Shown here piece by piece: positions 13,710-28,500 of a stretch of DNA of 64,000 bases. The stretch lies in the NCBI GenBank assembly GCA_016859345.1, contig CM029114.1:17786501-17850500 (forward strand). Reading direction: 5' to 3'. A model generated the notes under the pieces. It made no database searches, was not told where the DNA came from, and saw only the letters and a list, made by a program, of their open reading frames with translations. The stretch's first letter is position 1, and the number at the start of each line of letters is the position of its first letter. A program made the position numbers and the translations under genes. Source of the stretch: Istiophorus platypterus. Taxonomy: Eukaryota > Chordata > Actinopteri > Istiophoriformes > Istiophoridae.

Positions 13710-14796
13710 ATGTGTGTGTGTTGACAAAGTGTGACATTGAACACTCCAGTAGGAATGTTTTCCGTTTCTGACAACAGAGAGGATCTAGTGTTCCTCCCTG
13801 TAAAATTATCCCTCAGCGGCATATGTCAAATGGCGCTGATGTCTTCTTGTCACAACATATTTTTTAAGGGGAGAGGGGTAAAAGGAGAGAATATTGATAA
13901 GGAGATTACTCTCACAGGAATAAAATTTTTCTTAGAGGAATCCAACATTTGAGATACCATCCCCTAATCTTCCTGCTCAGGTCTCTCTCAAAACTACTAC
14001 TTCCCTCTTAATATAAGCACAGATTTATCATCATACTGTTATATGCACCATATCAGTATTTCTGTTCAGCGCTACCTATCTCGTCTAAGAAATCGAAAAA
14101 TAATTTAATATTTTGGCAAAGCACGGTCTTATACTTGCAGTACTTTTTGAGTCCTCCTCAAATTCTGTGGGACAGACAGAAAAACAACTTCCTCCACCTT
14201 CTCTCTTCTTTAGCCCCACACTCTGAGAGTGTTTTGAAGAGATTTTGGATGTGCTTGTAAGATCTGTGTAATGCTGTGTAACCCTCTGAAGTCTGTCTGA
14301 TCCCCAAGATATTTTGAACAAGAATTTTCATCCACCCTGTCCTTCTGTGTTCATCCATCTTTAGATCTCAGTTTAGTTTAGTGTGTGTTGGATGGTTTGT
14401 AACCGACCACTGACCTTTTGTTTTTGCTTGTATTCACAAATCTCCTGACAATTATATACACAATGTTGGATTTTCTCAAGGGTTTTCAGAGATGTATACA
14501 TTGCTGCAGACATTAGATTAGATGAAACTGCAAGTGGGTTGTTGAGGAAGCAAAAATCATGTACCATAGTTAATAATAAAAGATGATTTTGCAATACATG
14601 ATTGAATACATTTACTCTGAACACATTTAACACATTAAATTTGTTCTGTTATGCAGAAATACTGCTGAGTTTATCTTGAAAATGTTCTGTCTGAAACCAA
14701 GACCAGTCTAGGTTTAAGATTTTACAGTTTTAGGGACTTTTTCCTTTCTCGTTTTGTAGCAGTCATTCATCTGTTTCTCTTTTCTATCCTCCCCAG
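13326..14796. other. Non-coding sequence before first found sphk1 exon
   Basis: Probably intron or 5' flank of sphk1. A TG microsatellite lies at 13659-13721; no exon was recognised. Confidence 0.5.
13659..13721. repeat. (TG)n microsatellite
   Basis: About 30 dinucleotide units with one CA interruption at 13709. Confidence 0.97.
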
Positions 14797-14946
14797 GGAC
14801 ATTGACGAGCGAGTTGTCTCGTCCGTGCCGTATGATGCTGCTGGTGAATCCACAGAGTGGGAAAGGACAGGCTCTCACCCTCTACAACAACCACATCCAA
14901 CGGATGCTCAACGAGGCCGATGTCCCACACACTCTGGTTATTACTG
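14797..14946 (+). CDS. sphk1: sphk1 coding exon 1 of 4 found: ATP-loop exon
   Basis: Preceded by a pyrimidine-rich tract ending in CCCCAG and followed by G|GTGAGT. It holds two bases of a split codon, 49 codons and one base. The peptide contains SRPCRMMLLVNPQSGKGQAL, equivalent to human RPCRVLVLLNPRGGKGKAL, the conserved nucleotide-binding start of the DAGK domain. The terminal G joins AA of the next exon to encode Glu, as in the human TERRNHAREL region. Confidence 0.93.
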
Positions 14947-17900
14947 GTGAGTTGAAGGCACAAGTACACAGCACACACAGATATTCAGCCTATGAACATT
15001 ATTGCAACACCATTATTGGAGAGTTGAGTCAACATGCAGAGCAAAGAATCACATTTTATGTGTATCAAAGAAAGATTAGCTAAAGTGCAGCAAAGTGATC
15101 ATCTCATCACTTGCATTCTTTTATGCCACTGGACCCATTTTTCAGCAATTGGCGTTGAAATCCCAGATGACTTTGGTAAACATAATGTCATCAACCCCTG
15201 GCTAAAAATAAAACTTACCTGGAAGCTTAGTTAATATCAGAGTTTTCCTTTTCAAACGGGGAACATATTTATATGAATTTTTTAGATTAATAATCTCTGG
15301 TAATGTATTTTTCTGATATATTCACCTTTGCCATAAAATGTTTGATTTACATTTAATGGTCTGCAGGATAAGCAAGTGGTTTCTCAATATAACCAAAGAG
15401 GCTGAGTCCATACGTGCCCAGGTGTATGATGAGCATGATAATTTATCCCTACCTTCCCGACAGGGTGTAAGGAAACTGGTCAATAACAGCAAAGAAGATG
15501 GGATTTTCCAGGGCAATGTGATTTTCTAGTTTTGTTGATTGAGTTGCTTGATTGCCCAACAAAATTACTGGTTGTTTGCAGATCCACTGATTCATACCAG
15601 ACACATTTATTATGGATCCTTTGCAATTGTAATCTTGTTGATTGATGATTCATCTTTAAAATCTTGTCTTGCAAACACGTAACTCAGCCTGACACGCAGA
15701 ACTAAGCACATCTTTCACCCTTTTTATGTCAAGATCTTGCTGAAATTCAGTTCAAGCAAATCAGCCCCCCCCGTTACAATATCTTTTGCAGTGAATGGAC
15801 ACAGAGGCAGCCTCAAAAACAATTGTACACACAGCTCAGGAAAGACCACAACAACAACAACACTAGCACTTCCCTTCATGTCCCATAGATTTTCTCTCTG
15901 TATCCCAGTACCCCCCCTCTAGTTTAAATCCTCTTCTTGTTTTCCTGCAGTCACCGTCATTATGCTGATCAGCTGCCTCTGACCCATATGCATGCTGGGC
16001 TGTTATGTAATAAATACGCATACACAAAGTCAGACACACATATGGATAAAAACGCGTCCATGATAAACACGCAAATTCACACAAAATCCCCATTAGCCAT
16101 GATTTGTTGTGATATAATCTTGCGAGGCCCCTGTGATCTATATACACTCGATGGTAAAGATTATATGGTGCAGTGCTTGGTCACACTCACTCATGCTGTG
16201 CCTGAATCAGGCCAGATAGCTAACTTATCAGCAGATGCAATATAAATACTCTCAGCCTGAACATATACGCTTTTCTATTAAGTTTTCTTCTTTCCTCATC
16301 TTTTATTTTTGAGTTTCATCCTCCGTCAGGGTTTGCTCATAAATCAGTGCAGTGTCAGATAGTAGACAGACAAGATGGCTTTCATCACAGTAGGAAGTGC
16401 AGACAGAGAAAAGAGGGCAGACAGAAAGAAAAAGAGGGAGAGAGAGAGAGAATCACAGTGGGGAAGACAGAGACATATGAGAAATCCTCTTACTGTTACT
16501 GTGCTGAAAATGTTGAAACGCACACAAAAAACCTTGAGATTTCTGAGATGTACTTTTTGACAAAATAATCCTGGAGAATATATATAAATAAATTTAATCT
16601 CTAAATCTACATCTGTTAAAGAGCATGACCATTGAAATAAAACAGTGTTAGACAATCTCCTTGACTGATAGACTTTCACTTTAATCTCTCCCCAGTGTGT
16701 TAAGCCTTGAATAAAGCCTCACAGGAAGAATATTAAACTTTTATATGATAGAATAAAAAACTTTTTGGTTTGCATTCAGGTTATTAAATTGACAATCTTA
16801 ATTGAGGTCCTTCGTGAACGTTGCTTTTTCTAACATATTCTGTAACGGCACATAATAACCTAGACTTTGTATTTTTGGTTTCTGAAAGGCGATAAAAAAA
16901 ATTAACAACAGTCTTCAGTCTCTTTTACTACAGTCGGACCACTTGTACACCAGTTGCTAAGCTATGATTAATTAGGACTTTCCATTACTAGTTAAAAATG
17001 TGTTTTTAATAAAACATGTTTTGCCATAACATTTGCCAAGCGGCAAGTCAATGTGCTCTTGTGTATCACTGGCATCTGTGCGAGCCGAATGGCTGCAAGT
17101 GTCTTGTGTGTGGATGCTAACAGAAGCAGACACACTGATTATTGGATCCTGGGCTGTGGCAGCTGTGGGCAGTGCCAGAGGTGGAGGATAGATCAAGGAT
17201 GACTACTCTGCTGAAGGGGTCTGATGCGGAGAGAGAGTGTGTGTGTGTTAGTCAGCTTCCGCACGTGTCTATTTCTTAGTAAATAGATGGCACACTGGTT
17301 TCTCCCAGCCAGTCTCCCTCGCTGCTCAGGCGTCCTGTCAGGCAGTATTAATTAAACGACAGCAACATGCTCGTCTTCCTCTCGTGCTCAGGCTCATCTG
17401 CTTGATACAAATTACACATATTTACCAGAAGAGACAGACATCCCCTTGAACAATCACCCTATCTCTCTCTACTGTGTTGGAGCTCTTCTCTGTGCCATGG
17501 TCCAAGGATGAGGATGTTAAGACAGACGACAAGAGGAGGACAGGGCTCTTGGAAAAATCCTAGATCCAACAAACCGAGGAGAAGAAGCCATTTATGAATT
17601 TATGAAAGCATCCTATTAAAGAAGAATCCAGGAAATATCACTGAAGCAGAGCAACATTGTTGTTCAAGACGTCTGACACGGAACAGTTGTGTATAAATCT
17701 GGCAGATCCGTGTGAATGGTTTCGAGTTTAGTTGGCATGAAGCAGCCACTAACTTCTGCTCTCTTTTTGTGATTCTTTTTTTTCCCTGTAAAAGTTACAG
17801 TTTGCTACTTCATGTGGGTTGATAAAAAATAGAAAGTTTAATCTACAACAGCGGTTTAAAACTAATGGCCCGAGGACCAAACACTGGCCCAGGAGACAAC

Positions 17901-19227
17901 TTTAGAAGGCCTCCCACGCATTGTTAGATCTGGCCCATAAATTCTTTTTTTATTTCATTCCATATTGATTTTGAGAGGCATTTCATTTTATAGCAAGGCT
18001 GCAGCAACGGAGCATAAACGCAGCCCTTTGTTTCACATCTAACATCTAGCAGCTGCCTAACTGAACAAATTGCCAACTCAGCTATGACCAAAAGCACTCT
18101 TATTTCCCACGGTGCACCTGGCAGCAAAATGTCTCTTTCTTGAAATAAAAACAATAGGCTGACCTAGAACACTGGCCTTTTCAAGATAGATAGACAATTC
18201 ATGATGTCTTTATGGAATTATATGTGACTGCTTCAATTCTCTAGTAATACAAATTCCTGAAAAGATGACTTTGTGACAAATTTTGTAAGTGACAGATGTA
18301 TTTCCTGTTAATTTTCACAGTAAAATCTTTTCCAGTGGAGCTTTTAAAAGCAAATCACCCCTGGGGTATGAGAACACATCCCTGTTCATTGGGCACAGGG
18401 TGTGTGAAATTTGACACATCTTTCCCCCACCAGTCTGTGACCCAAGAAGTATCCTCATTTCCAGGATTTGCTTGTTTAATGTGGTTGTTACCACTTTGTG
18501 TAATTGCTACTTGGTGTAAATGTACTTTCTAAAGTTTAACCATATCTTGATTTTAGATACTTTTTCCACTTTCTGCCCATGTTTAAAACTGTTGTTAGTG
18601 GATATTTCCATAGTTCAGACTTGGCCGAGGGCAGTGTCAGAGCAGGACGTGTCCACCAGCACAACCTACTGGAGTCTCTCTGGATCTGTGATGAGGCTTG
18701 TTTCTATTACTGCACTCTGGGGAAAAATATAACTATAGTTAAAAGGTAGACCTCCTGTGCTGGGGACTTTTTTGCAGAGTGTCATGAATTTTAAAATGTA
18801 AGATTTAAGAAGGGAGTTTTACAGTAGACTTCTCTAGACTGGATTAAGCATACATAGCTGTGTTTTGGGCTGGTAGATAGACAGTGAAAACGTGCGCAAA
18901 TTTGACTGGCAAGCTTGTGTGGTGATAAAAGACACATGACACTTTGTCTCGCTATAAATATACCATTAAGCCTATGCAAACTTGCCAAATAATGCCAGTC
19001 TAAGTTTTTTTTAAAGGTCTGATGTTTATTTGTAAGTCATTCTCAAAGGTATTGCAGCTATTTTAGAGATGGAGGACTGAGCTACAGTTAGAGTTGGAGG
19101 CACGTTAGTGACAGGGTCAAAGATAAATTCTGGCCAAAGTAAAAAGTAAAAAAAAAAAACCAAAACAAACAAAAAGTCATCAGAAATGTCACAAATTGAG
19201 TAAGGCCACACCTCTGGCACTCCCTGG

Positions 19228-19269
<42 letters not shown>

Positions 19270-19462
19270 TGTGGCTGCACCCTCAGGCACCTACAGGCAG
19301 CTCAGTAAGTTGTCACAGGTTTTAGTGTTTCCTGCTGTATACCTAACCTAATTCTAACCTGAACCCTAAAACTAAGTCTTAACCCTCAACCATTTGAAGT
19401 CGAGAGGAACAATGGTTTCAAACCAAATTTGTCCACATGTCCACACAAACATAGAGAGACGT

Positions 19463-19503
<41 letters not shown>

Positions 19504-22500
19504 TAAAAGGCAGTGCTGTTTAACTGTCATCGCCTGCTGTAATGTTGGTGGACAGGTACTGCATCTAATGGACTGTGCTGTTTGAGAAGAGCTGCAGTCA
19601 GGATGTGTGTGACAACTGGGTGGAGACGGCTCTGGAGCTACCTTGAAAAAGGTCAGCATGAGGACAGAGCTTCTTAGATATGCACTTAACCTTTAATGAT
19701 GTAAACATTTGAGATTTGCAAATTATAATGTAACTCATTAAATGATAATGAAGCATTTAATATGTTTAAAGAAAGAGCTATTTGGAGCCGTTATCGTTCC
19801 TCCACTCCATACTAGCTTTGAGGAGATCCTTTCCTAAGGTTGCAAAATTCTGTCTTTGTGTTGCTGCGTTCTTGCTTAAGAAAATGACTTGAACGATGAA
19901 TTGATTATCAAAGTGGTTGTAGATTAACTTTTCTGTCAACCATCTACTTGAATTACCAATCATTACAGCTCTGATATGAAGAAAAACTAATCCACAATGA
20001 CAAACCTAACACTAACATTTTTTTCTGCCGTGACCTCAATATTAACAATAAAGTAAGCTCCTTGATTACCACAAGGTTTATTAATTTTCCCCCCCTGCAA
20101 AATCGAGAGTTCTCATGGAAAATATTCCAGTGTCACTCAGAGATCAATTAGCCCAGATTTCCTTCTTAGTGAATATACCTTTTAAATCCTCCAGGCATAT
20201 ACAAATTATGTAGGCAAGTGTGTGTATAAAGTTGTTTGTGTGGCAAACACTTGTCTAGCCACATATTTTGGTTTAAAAAAACAAAAACAAAACCAAGTAT
20301 GATGAGCCTGACATTTATCTGTAGTTTAACAGAAACCCATGAAGACATAGGATCTGAAAAATAACCTCTTTCCTGCTACTAATGTATTTATTGGCCATTT
20401 GGGAAAGTGAGTCATCTCTGCATAACACCATAGTCCTGTAATTGTGACTAAAGGCCAGTGATGAAGAGGAGATCTGCACAACTTTAATGAGTTAGTCGCA
20501 GGGAGAAACCCACCTGGACAAAAGTATTCCTCTCCTCCCCTCTCCTCAGTTACGGTGTGACTTATCCCCGTTCCTCCACCCTGATATTTGTCTTCTCACA
20601 TTGTTCCATTTTGCCATTATCAGTCTAAATCATGAGTGCGGTTGCATACTAAAAATGTTCTCGGCTCTCCTCTCAACACACTGCAGTGTACCTGGTTTGT
20701 TGCTGATTGGGGCCCTTCAATGCTTTTTAGAGTACAGCTTCTGCATAGATAAAGAATGGGATGTGACTGGACTGATAAGGAGGGATCGATTCCTTTTATT
20801 GTGCAGAGTCTAGGGGAGGGAAGGTAAGGAGAGACGCTGAGAAATCAGATCCCTCTCCAGAGGACTCTGTGTTTTGGATGGATGTAACACTGATGTAACA
20901 CTTCTTCATCTCAGCTAAGACATTAACACAATGGCAGCTTTAAATGACAGAACAAGATAGTTCTGGGAGAGACACGAAAGAGAACAACTTATTTCCAGGT
21001 CTCTGCAGTCCACAGGCCTATAAAGACTGGAGAAGATGGAAATATATTTGAGGGCTCTGAAAATAGTCGTAGACTTTTTCAATATAATTTATGTAATAAA
21101 TTGCTTTTGGCTTTAGATAGTAAAAGTCAAATGTCATTCTAAATGTCAGTCTAATGTGAAATTTTTAAAGAATACACGGATAGACAAGAAATGATCCAGA
21201 CTCAAAATTACACCGAATAAAATCTGTCTGTTTTTAAAATGCAAATCAAAGGTAGGAACAATGGTATGGCATGAACGGCATATATGAATGTCAAGTGTTA
21301 CTGAGCCTCTGGAGGAGAAAGAGTGGAGAGAGAATGGTGACTGAAGTTGTGACTGAAGTAGTGACGGTCCGGTGCACTTGACTGGCTTCTCTTTACACGT
21401 CACTGCTTTCCCCTCTATCCTTTCACCTTCAGACAGAGAGAGAGATTCATCCCTCCATAGGCAAACACCAAACAGAAAGGAATATTCAAAAACTCAATTC
21501 CAGAGAAAAACATATGGAGGGTGCATGAAAATGAAATCACTGTCAAAATATGAGAAGAATGTAACAGTATTTCTTTAGACCTTTTAAAGGTCAGTGTAAG
21601 TTGAAAGTTTGATAAATGTTATGAATCAGTTCAAGCTGAGCTGATCCTACATTCCAAGATAGATTAAAGAGCAGAAATTGAGTATGGAAAACTGGATTCA
21701 TCAGTGAATCACAAGATGTTTTGCTCAACTTGATATGAACAATCAAATTTAGGATAATGACATGGTGTACGTACAGTGTCACAGCAAGTTTTCACATTGT
21801 GAAAGCACAACAGAAACTCACATACAGATGAAAGCGAGAGAACTTAGCAGGAGGCAGATCATTACTGACTCTTGCGAAAGGATCTGGATATCTGGTCTAG
21901 CTCTTGCTTAATCTCACCACCTCCAAAACTTGATCAATAGACAGAAAACAGATTGAGTCTTGTTTTTAAAGTGTGACCTTTAGGGCTGGAGTCTCCCGGT
22001 CGACTGCTCATTTGGTTGGCCAATGTGCTCTGATGCAACCAAATGCCAATTGGTTTACCTGTGAAAAGATGTGGGGGCGACTGACTTACTTCAAGTCTAA
22101 CTTACTTAATGTTTGATGAACATTGACTGAATGGCGGGCAGTTAGCTCCAAACTAATTCACACCATGTCAAAAAAAGTTGTTGGTATCGCTGTATTTTTG
22201 TTAAAACAGATGACAGATTTTCTTTAGTGATCTTCCATTCCTTGGAGATCCAATGACACTATAACCATTGTAATTTCTCCACAATTCACTATAATTTGTC
22301 CTAGTTAAAGAAAGAATGAAAATTGCTAATAGAATTATATTCTTTACTCCCACTACCAATTTCTTAATTAGTCAGCAGCTACACATTTTAGTATTACCTG
22401 TAAAACAACAAAAAAAATCTAATGTCCTCACAGTAGATTTTGTAGTGCTTTATTTTATGGGTATATAATTTGCATGGAAGATACCAGACGAGAACTATAA

Positions 22501-25500
22501 TTATAAGGACAACTGGTCTTTCCATGAAGAAAGTGTTTTATTTAAACCTAAATTAATTTGGAAGAATTATTCCTTTATTATTGAATAGTTTCTTCATATT
22601 TGTTTAATTATGCTTACCTGTGTACAGAGTTGTGTTTCTTCAGTTGACCTGCTGTCCACTGACAAGAAAAGTCAAGGTTATGCATGCAATTAATCAGAAT
22701 TAATTAGTGGTTAGTTATTAGTGTACTAATTAAAGACTGTCTCTTTACTGTATTTTCCTATAACCTTCCATTTTCTTCCATATTTATTTAGTTCTGTTTT
22801 GCATTTATGCTCAGTGATGTTGATACAGACAATCTGAAGTGAGTCAAAAAGTTACTCTTGTGTTGTCAATCTTTAAAAGGCCTTGTTATGCAAATCCCGC
22901 TTCATCAGATTATACAGCCCCAGATTAAATTTCACCAAGTGCTCCTGGGTAATTGAATTGTTCCGATCTAATTTGCATCGTGGCAGACACTTAATTTGAG
23001 ACCATATATCAGCTTTCCCTCCCACAATCATACTTTGAAATGGAAACTGAAGCAATGTAGAGAAAGAAAATTGAAAGTAAGGAGGACGAGGACTCCTATG
23101 TTACCTCAGATCTTCAACTGGATCATAAGTCAGTGCCGACAGCGCACACCTGCAGTCTGTAACACCTCCATTAGGGCAGACCGTGACCTCTAACCTCTCT
23201 GAGGAGGGAGGAAGCTGACAGGACAAATTTCTCTTTCCAGTATCCCTCTTCCCAGATCTCTCACACAGAAAGTACCGCCTGCATGAACACACACTCACCA
23301 TTTCTGTCTGTGTGTCTGTGTGTCTGTGTGCGTGTGTGTGTGTGTGTGTCCTTTTTGCAGAACGGCAGAACCACGCCCGAGAGCTGGTGAGAGAGGCTGA
23401 CCTGTCGCAGTGGGATGCTTTAGTCATCATGTCAGGAGATGGACTTCTGTATGAGGTAAAGAGAGACACTCGTACATGGACACTGTACCTCACAACTGAT
23501 GAACAAGAAAAAAGAGTCAACATTAAAAACTTCTGTTATCATTTTAAACCAGTCGGTTTCCTGCTGTTATGTCCTTAGTAAATTAAAGCAATCGTTGTAG
23601 TCCCTATTCTTGACATCAGTGATTAATTTGATAACTGTAGAGTCCGGGTCTGAGCTATGGATGTGAAATAACCATTAAGTTAAAATAGAGCCGAAACAAT
23701 TAATAAATCACGGGATCACTAGAGAATTAAACAGCAACCCTTTAAATAATTTACTCATTGCTTAAGGCAGTTTTTCCAGCAAAACTCGAACCATTCAAGC
23801 TTCTTTGTTTGGACTTTTGCCGGGATATATCATTGGCCAACCAAGTCAATATCTTTTGGATTTGGATTGTTGGTTGGACATAACAAGTAATTTTAAGACG
23901 TTACTCTGGGTGTTTGGAAAATGCAACAGAAACAACAAAAATTATTGGCAGATTAATCTGTAATGAAATAACTGTCAGATGCAGTTCTAGTTATAAATAT
24001 AAAGGGTCAATATATTTTATATTCTTTAACTAGCCTTTTATTAATATGGTATTGCTGGTTAAGGTTGTATTGTCCATGATGCACTGAATACTCCTCATTG
24101 TTAGGTAAATTTTAATGTAGTTTTATACTAGCTCAACCTGATACTTGAGTTTCAGTGCTGAAATTGACATTACTTTTTCAATATATTGAGAAATTTTGCT
24201 TGATTTGTTGAATGAAAAAGGGTGTTGTAGAAAAGTATATCTATTTTGTCTGAAGCTTTAGCAGCGATACAAGCAGAGTTTTAGCTAAATAAAAAGAGTC
24301 AAAAATTGTCAAAAGTATGATTTAAATCAAGAGATATTTGATCAAAAATAAGTAATCATTACTATGGCTAGCTTCCAGCACTTATCAGTTTTTGTTGCTC
24401 TCTATAATCACTTTTCTGTCAGTAGCATGAAAATATTGAGGTTCGATAAGCAGCCCTGCTTAGGCCTTTATCACTTGTAATATGTATTTGTATTTATACA
24501 CCGAATCAAAGCTGAATTTTCTGAATCTGTCAGGTAATAAATGGTCTGCTGGAGAGACCAGACTGGGAGGAGGCCATCCGGACCCCACTTGGTATCCTCC
24601 CTGGTGGATCAGGCAACGCCTTGGCTGCATCCATACATCACTACTCTGGGTGAGCCACATGCAGAATCATGACCAAAACCTAACATCAGCACTCAGTGTT
24701 GGTCTAACACGTGCTTACGATGGTGTTTGTTTCGTGGCTTCACACACATATCTGTGCTGTGGCTGGGTGAGGTAACAGTCGATTTATTGTAGAAGAGCTT
24801 CAATGAATGATGGATTAGTCAATATTAAAATTAGTCTGCAACTATTTTGATGATCTGTTAATCAAAAAATGTCTGACATTGCTTGGTTCCTGCTTCTAAA
24901 CTTTGATATTCTTTGTGATACGCGATAGTAAATCTGAATATCTTAATGTTTTGGACTGTTAGTAGAATTAAAACAAGATATTTGAAGAATTCGCTGTGGG
25001 CTGTGGGAAGTAAAAGGCAGTTTTCACAATTTCCTGACATGTTAAAGACCAAACCGTTAATCAAGTGCTTGAGAAAATATGCGCAGATTAATCAGCAGGG
25101 AAAGTAATCTTTATTTACAATCGATAAGAACATCATCTTTTGAAAAATCTCACCTGCATTTGCACATTATCATTTGATCAGGAAGAACCCTCAACGTAGA
25201 GCTCCACAGAAACCAGTCTAACCAGTCAGGTAACATACTGACTTGTTAGATTATGCAACGGGTAGTTTACGTCAAACAGTGGTCAAAGAAATCCTCCAAA
25301 ATATTAGTTTATCACCCATCAGACAGAGTTACCTGTGCTTTATGAAAGACTGGACCAGACACAAGAAACTAATGGAGCTGTCAGTAAAAGTAGTTCTGTC
25401 CATCTTCAGTCATGAAGAGCGTACAGCTGAAGCTTTGCAGACGAGGACATGCTGTGTGTAATGGCCACAATCCCTCGAGTTGAGTTGTTTAGTTCAGCAA

Positions 25501-28500
25501 ATCCTGGAGTACAGATGATACACAGTATCTCAGCTGTCCTGATATAATGATAGGTATTTTTGCTGTAGTGTAAGATCCTGTGGGCACCTCTAGACAGAAC
25601 TACTGGGTTACGGTGTAATGATCCCAAAAAAAAAAAAAAAAATCTGAAATCTCATAAAGTGTTGTTTCTATAACCGAGCCTCAGACACAGAAGGTCCTGA
25701 TCCCTGCTGCCCTTCATTGTAAAATGCACTCATCTCCTTTGGATTAATTATTAATGATTTTCTCATTTGAGTGACTGTTTGCTGTCCATTCAACCAGAAC
25801 AAAGAGCAGAAAGGGAGAAGTTGAAGGACTGAGAGAGAGGGGGAAGAGCAAATGATTGAATGAACAATAATGTAATCATAGCAACTGATCAGATTCAGAG
25901 GTGAATAAACTGCAATCAGTCACTCATTCACTCAGTGACTACTCTTAATAAAATATGCAGTCAGCAGTAAATTGATATTTTAGATATTGTGGGTTTGTCA
26001 TGAAGCAGTGCACATGCCAAAGACTACTATTTTCATTGCCAGTATGTGAATTTATGAAGAAGTTATACAGTTGTGCTCTACCTATTATCTGGTGGATGAT
26101 TTTGGACGAGGCTCTGGATTTACACGCGTGATATTAGGGTTGCAACTAACGATCGTTTTGGGTATCAATCAATCTGAAGATCATTTTCTCAATTATTCAT
26201 ATAATCATTTTATCTATAAAATACATAGGGACTTGGACCATTTGCTAACCTGCTGCACGGAGACAAAGTGATCTTAATGTTTTAAAAATAAAAATAGTTG
26301 AATATTTGAATAGTTGAATAGTTGAATAGTTGAATATTAATTAGAACTTTTCAGGTTATTGCAAGCTGTTTTTGCAGCAATTATTTTAGTATTGTTGGGG
26401 GTCTTTTCTCATCATGACCTGTGATGCTTAAAATAGGACAATGATCTTGAGCTGAAGTGGGTGATAAGTCGGAGTTTGAGCGAGTGTACGAGTTTCTCCA
26501 GGCTTAATGTGTTTTATAAAACCCATGTGCTTGACCTTTTTTCCCATGACGCCCTGATGGTTCCACGGTCTGTGGTACAATAAAGGCTGTGAACCCAGGC
26601 ACCAAGACTGTCACACTGGCCTGTGCATGTCATGACCGGCTCATTCCATCAATCTGCTTTTACATTTGTTACCAGTTAGAGGATGGTACTGTGTGTGTTC
26701 AGTGCCCTTTCTCCTCTAAAGTCACCTGGTGTCATGAGGAAAAAGTGCTTTGAGGCGATTCCTTTTCTATGCTGCTCGTACTGTTTGAAGGTCACATTAA
26801 GCTTTATCTTGACCTTTTCCTATTTTGTGTGTTTTTTATCTGTCACTTTGTATCTCACTGTATTTTTGGTTTTTGATAATTTTTCTCAGTGGGATTCCTG
26901 ACTAAATTAAGCCTAAATTAACTAAATTACGAATAAAATTAAATGAAAGAAAACATCTCACACTGATGGATCTGTCTTCACCAAAGAGCCACATTCATTC
27001 ATCCCTTCGGCTGCATCTGCCAATCAGCTTCTCATCAAACAATGGTCTTCCAGCCTGAGCGGCAGCAACAATGAGAGGAAGAGACCAGACTCTGTATTGT
27101 TTACTCCCCTCTCATACTCCCGGGGCATCCAGAAAACATCTGTGTGTGTGTGTGTGTGTGTTTGTTGTGTGGTTGCTGCAGGCTGTCCTGCAGTGGCCCT
27201 GGCTAGAGTGTATTTGGTATTATTCCCAGCTGAATGTAGGGTTCACCGAGGCTACGTGGATCAAACGAGTGACAGCTAGAATGTATCGTGTATTATGCAA
27301 TGCAGTGAACAGGTTCGCTGAGCGAGGGTTTAATGTGTTTTCGTACACAAACATAATGAGCACGAGCTGGAACATCATCTGCGAGGCATCGAAGGGACAG
27401 GTGTGACACTTCGATGTGAGTGAGAGTCTCCCTCCCCTGGTGGTCTACAGGCACTGCATAAAAAGCTCAAACCTGCAGCAGTAGTGGAAGAAATGTTGTA
27501 CTGGTGCTCAAGGAAAAGCGTATGTTCAACAGTGAAAAAATACTGCATTGTAAGTAAAGTTACTGCGTTCAAAATCCTATTGAACTAGAATTACAGAAAT
27601 ATTCTCAGCAAATGTGCTTTAGATATTGAATTAATACGTAAAATACTCATCTGTCAAAAAAGTGTCCCCTGTGAATGATATATTATTATAACATGATTCT
27701 TCAATGAACAAGCAGCATTTTACTGTTGCAGCTGGTCCAAAGGGAGCTAATGTAACAACTTTATATAATGTGACATACTGTAGCTGAGTGGTTCCCAAAC
27801 TGCAATAGACAGAATCTTAAGGAGATGTAAGAGGTGTTGCAATTACATACAAAGTCAATTGAAAGATGTAATTAAACACAAATTCACCCAGGGTGGTGTG
27901 AATAGATGCACAGTCTGCCTAAGACAAAAAATGTCTTAACCTAAGCAAACATTTTAGCCATGAAGTAACAGAAAGAACTAGAGCTTCTAATACTATAAGT
28001 TCAGTCAGAGGATGAGCTGAACACAAACACACGGCCAGTATGTCCTTTGCAGGCTAACGTCTGAACAGTTGGTAGACTGGCTGAGTGGGGTGAATAAACA
28101 CACACAATAAGGCGGTCAAATCTGCGCACATGGCTAGAGGCAAACATTTACTTAGCTGTCTGTCTGAACACATCCTAAAAGTCAGCCCCCTCCAAGGATT
28201 CACAGTGAGATGATTAGAAAAAACTAAGTTCTGCTGTACAAATTTTTAGTCATTTTTCAGATATTTTTCTAATCTTAATGATTTAAGACAATTTGACCTC
28301 TTTGGACCAGAACAGCATATTTGTATGCAACACAGTCAATTGACACATAAATGAACACTGCTTTTTTCTAAGAGGTCTCATGTTATAAAGGTTCTAATCT
28401 ACAGGTTTAATCCTAAACAATGCATTGTATTTTATAAATTTCTATGTTTTTAATGTAAAATGTTAATCAGAAAAGTCACTGTTGTCTACAACTGTCAGAT

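Larger units (their letters stand above)
14947..23360 (+). other. sphk1: sphk1 intron
   Basis: 8.4 kb with GT...AG borders. It holds a possible hAT/Charlie-like relic at about 17849-18174, TG/CA tracts at 19231-19273 and 19464-19499, a hAT-N end at 19868-19974, a hAT-like end at 21981 and a TG tract against its 3' end. No internal exon was recognised. Confidence 0.85.

Noticed and set aside
16344..16679. Minus-strand frame with hydrophobic stretches
   Set aside because: Created by a purine-rich GAGAGA tract; no homology, no splice context.
27789..27810. GAGTGGTTCCCAAACTGC, similar to a hAT/Charlie end
   Set aside because: No partner end or internal relic found; too short to call.
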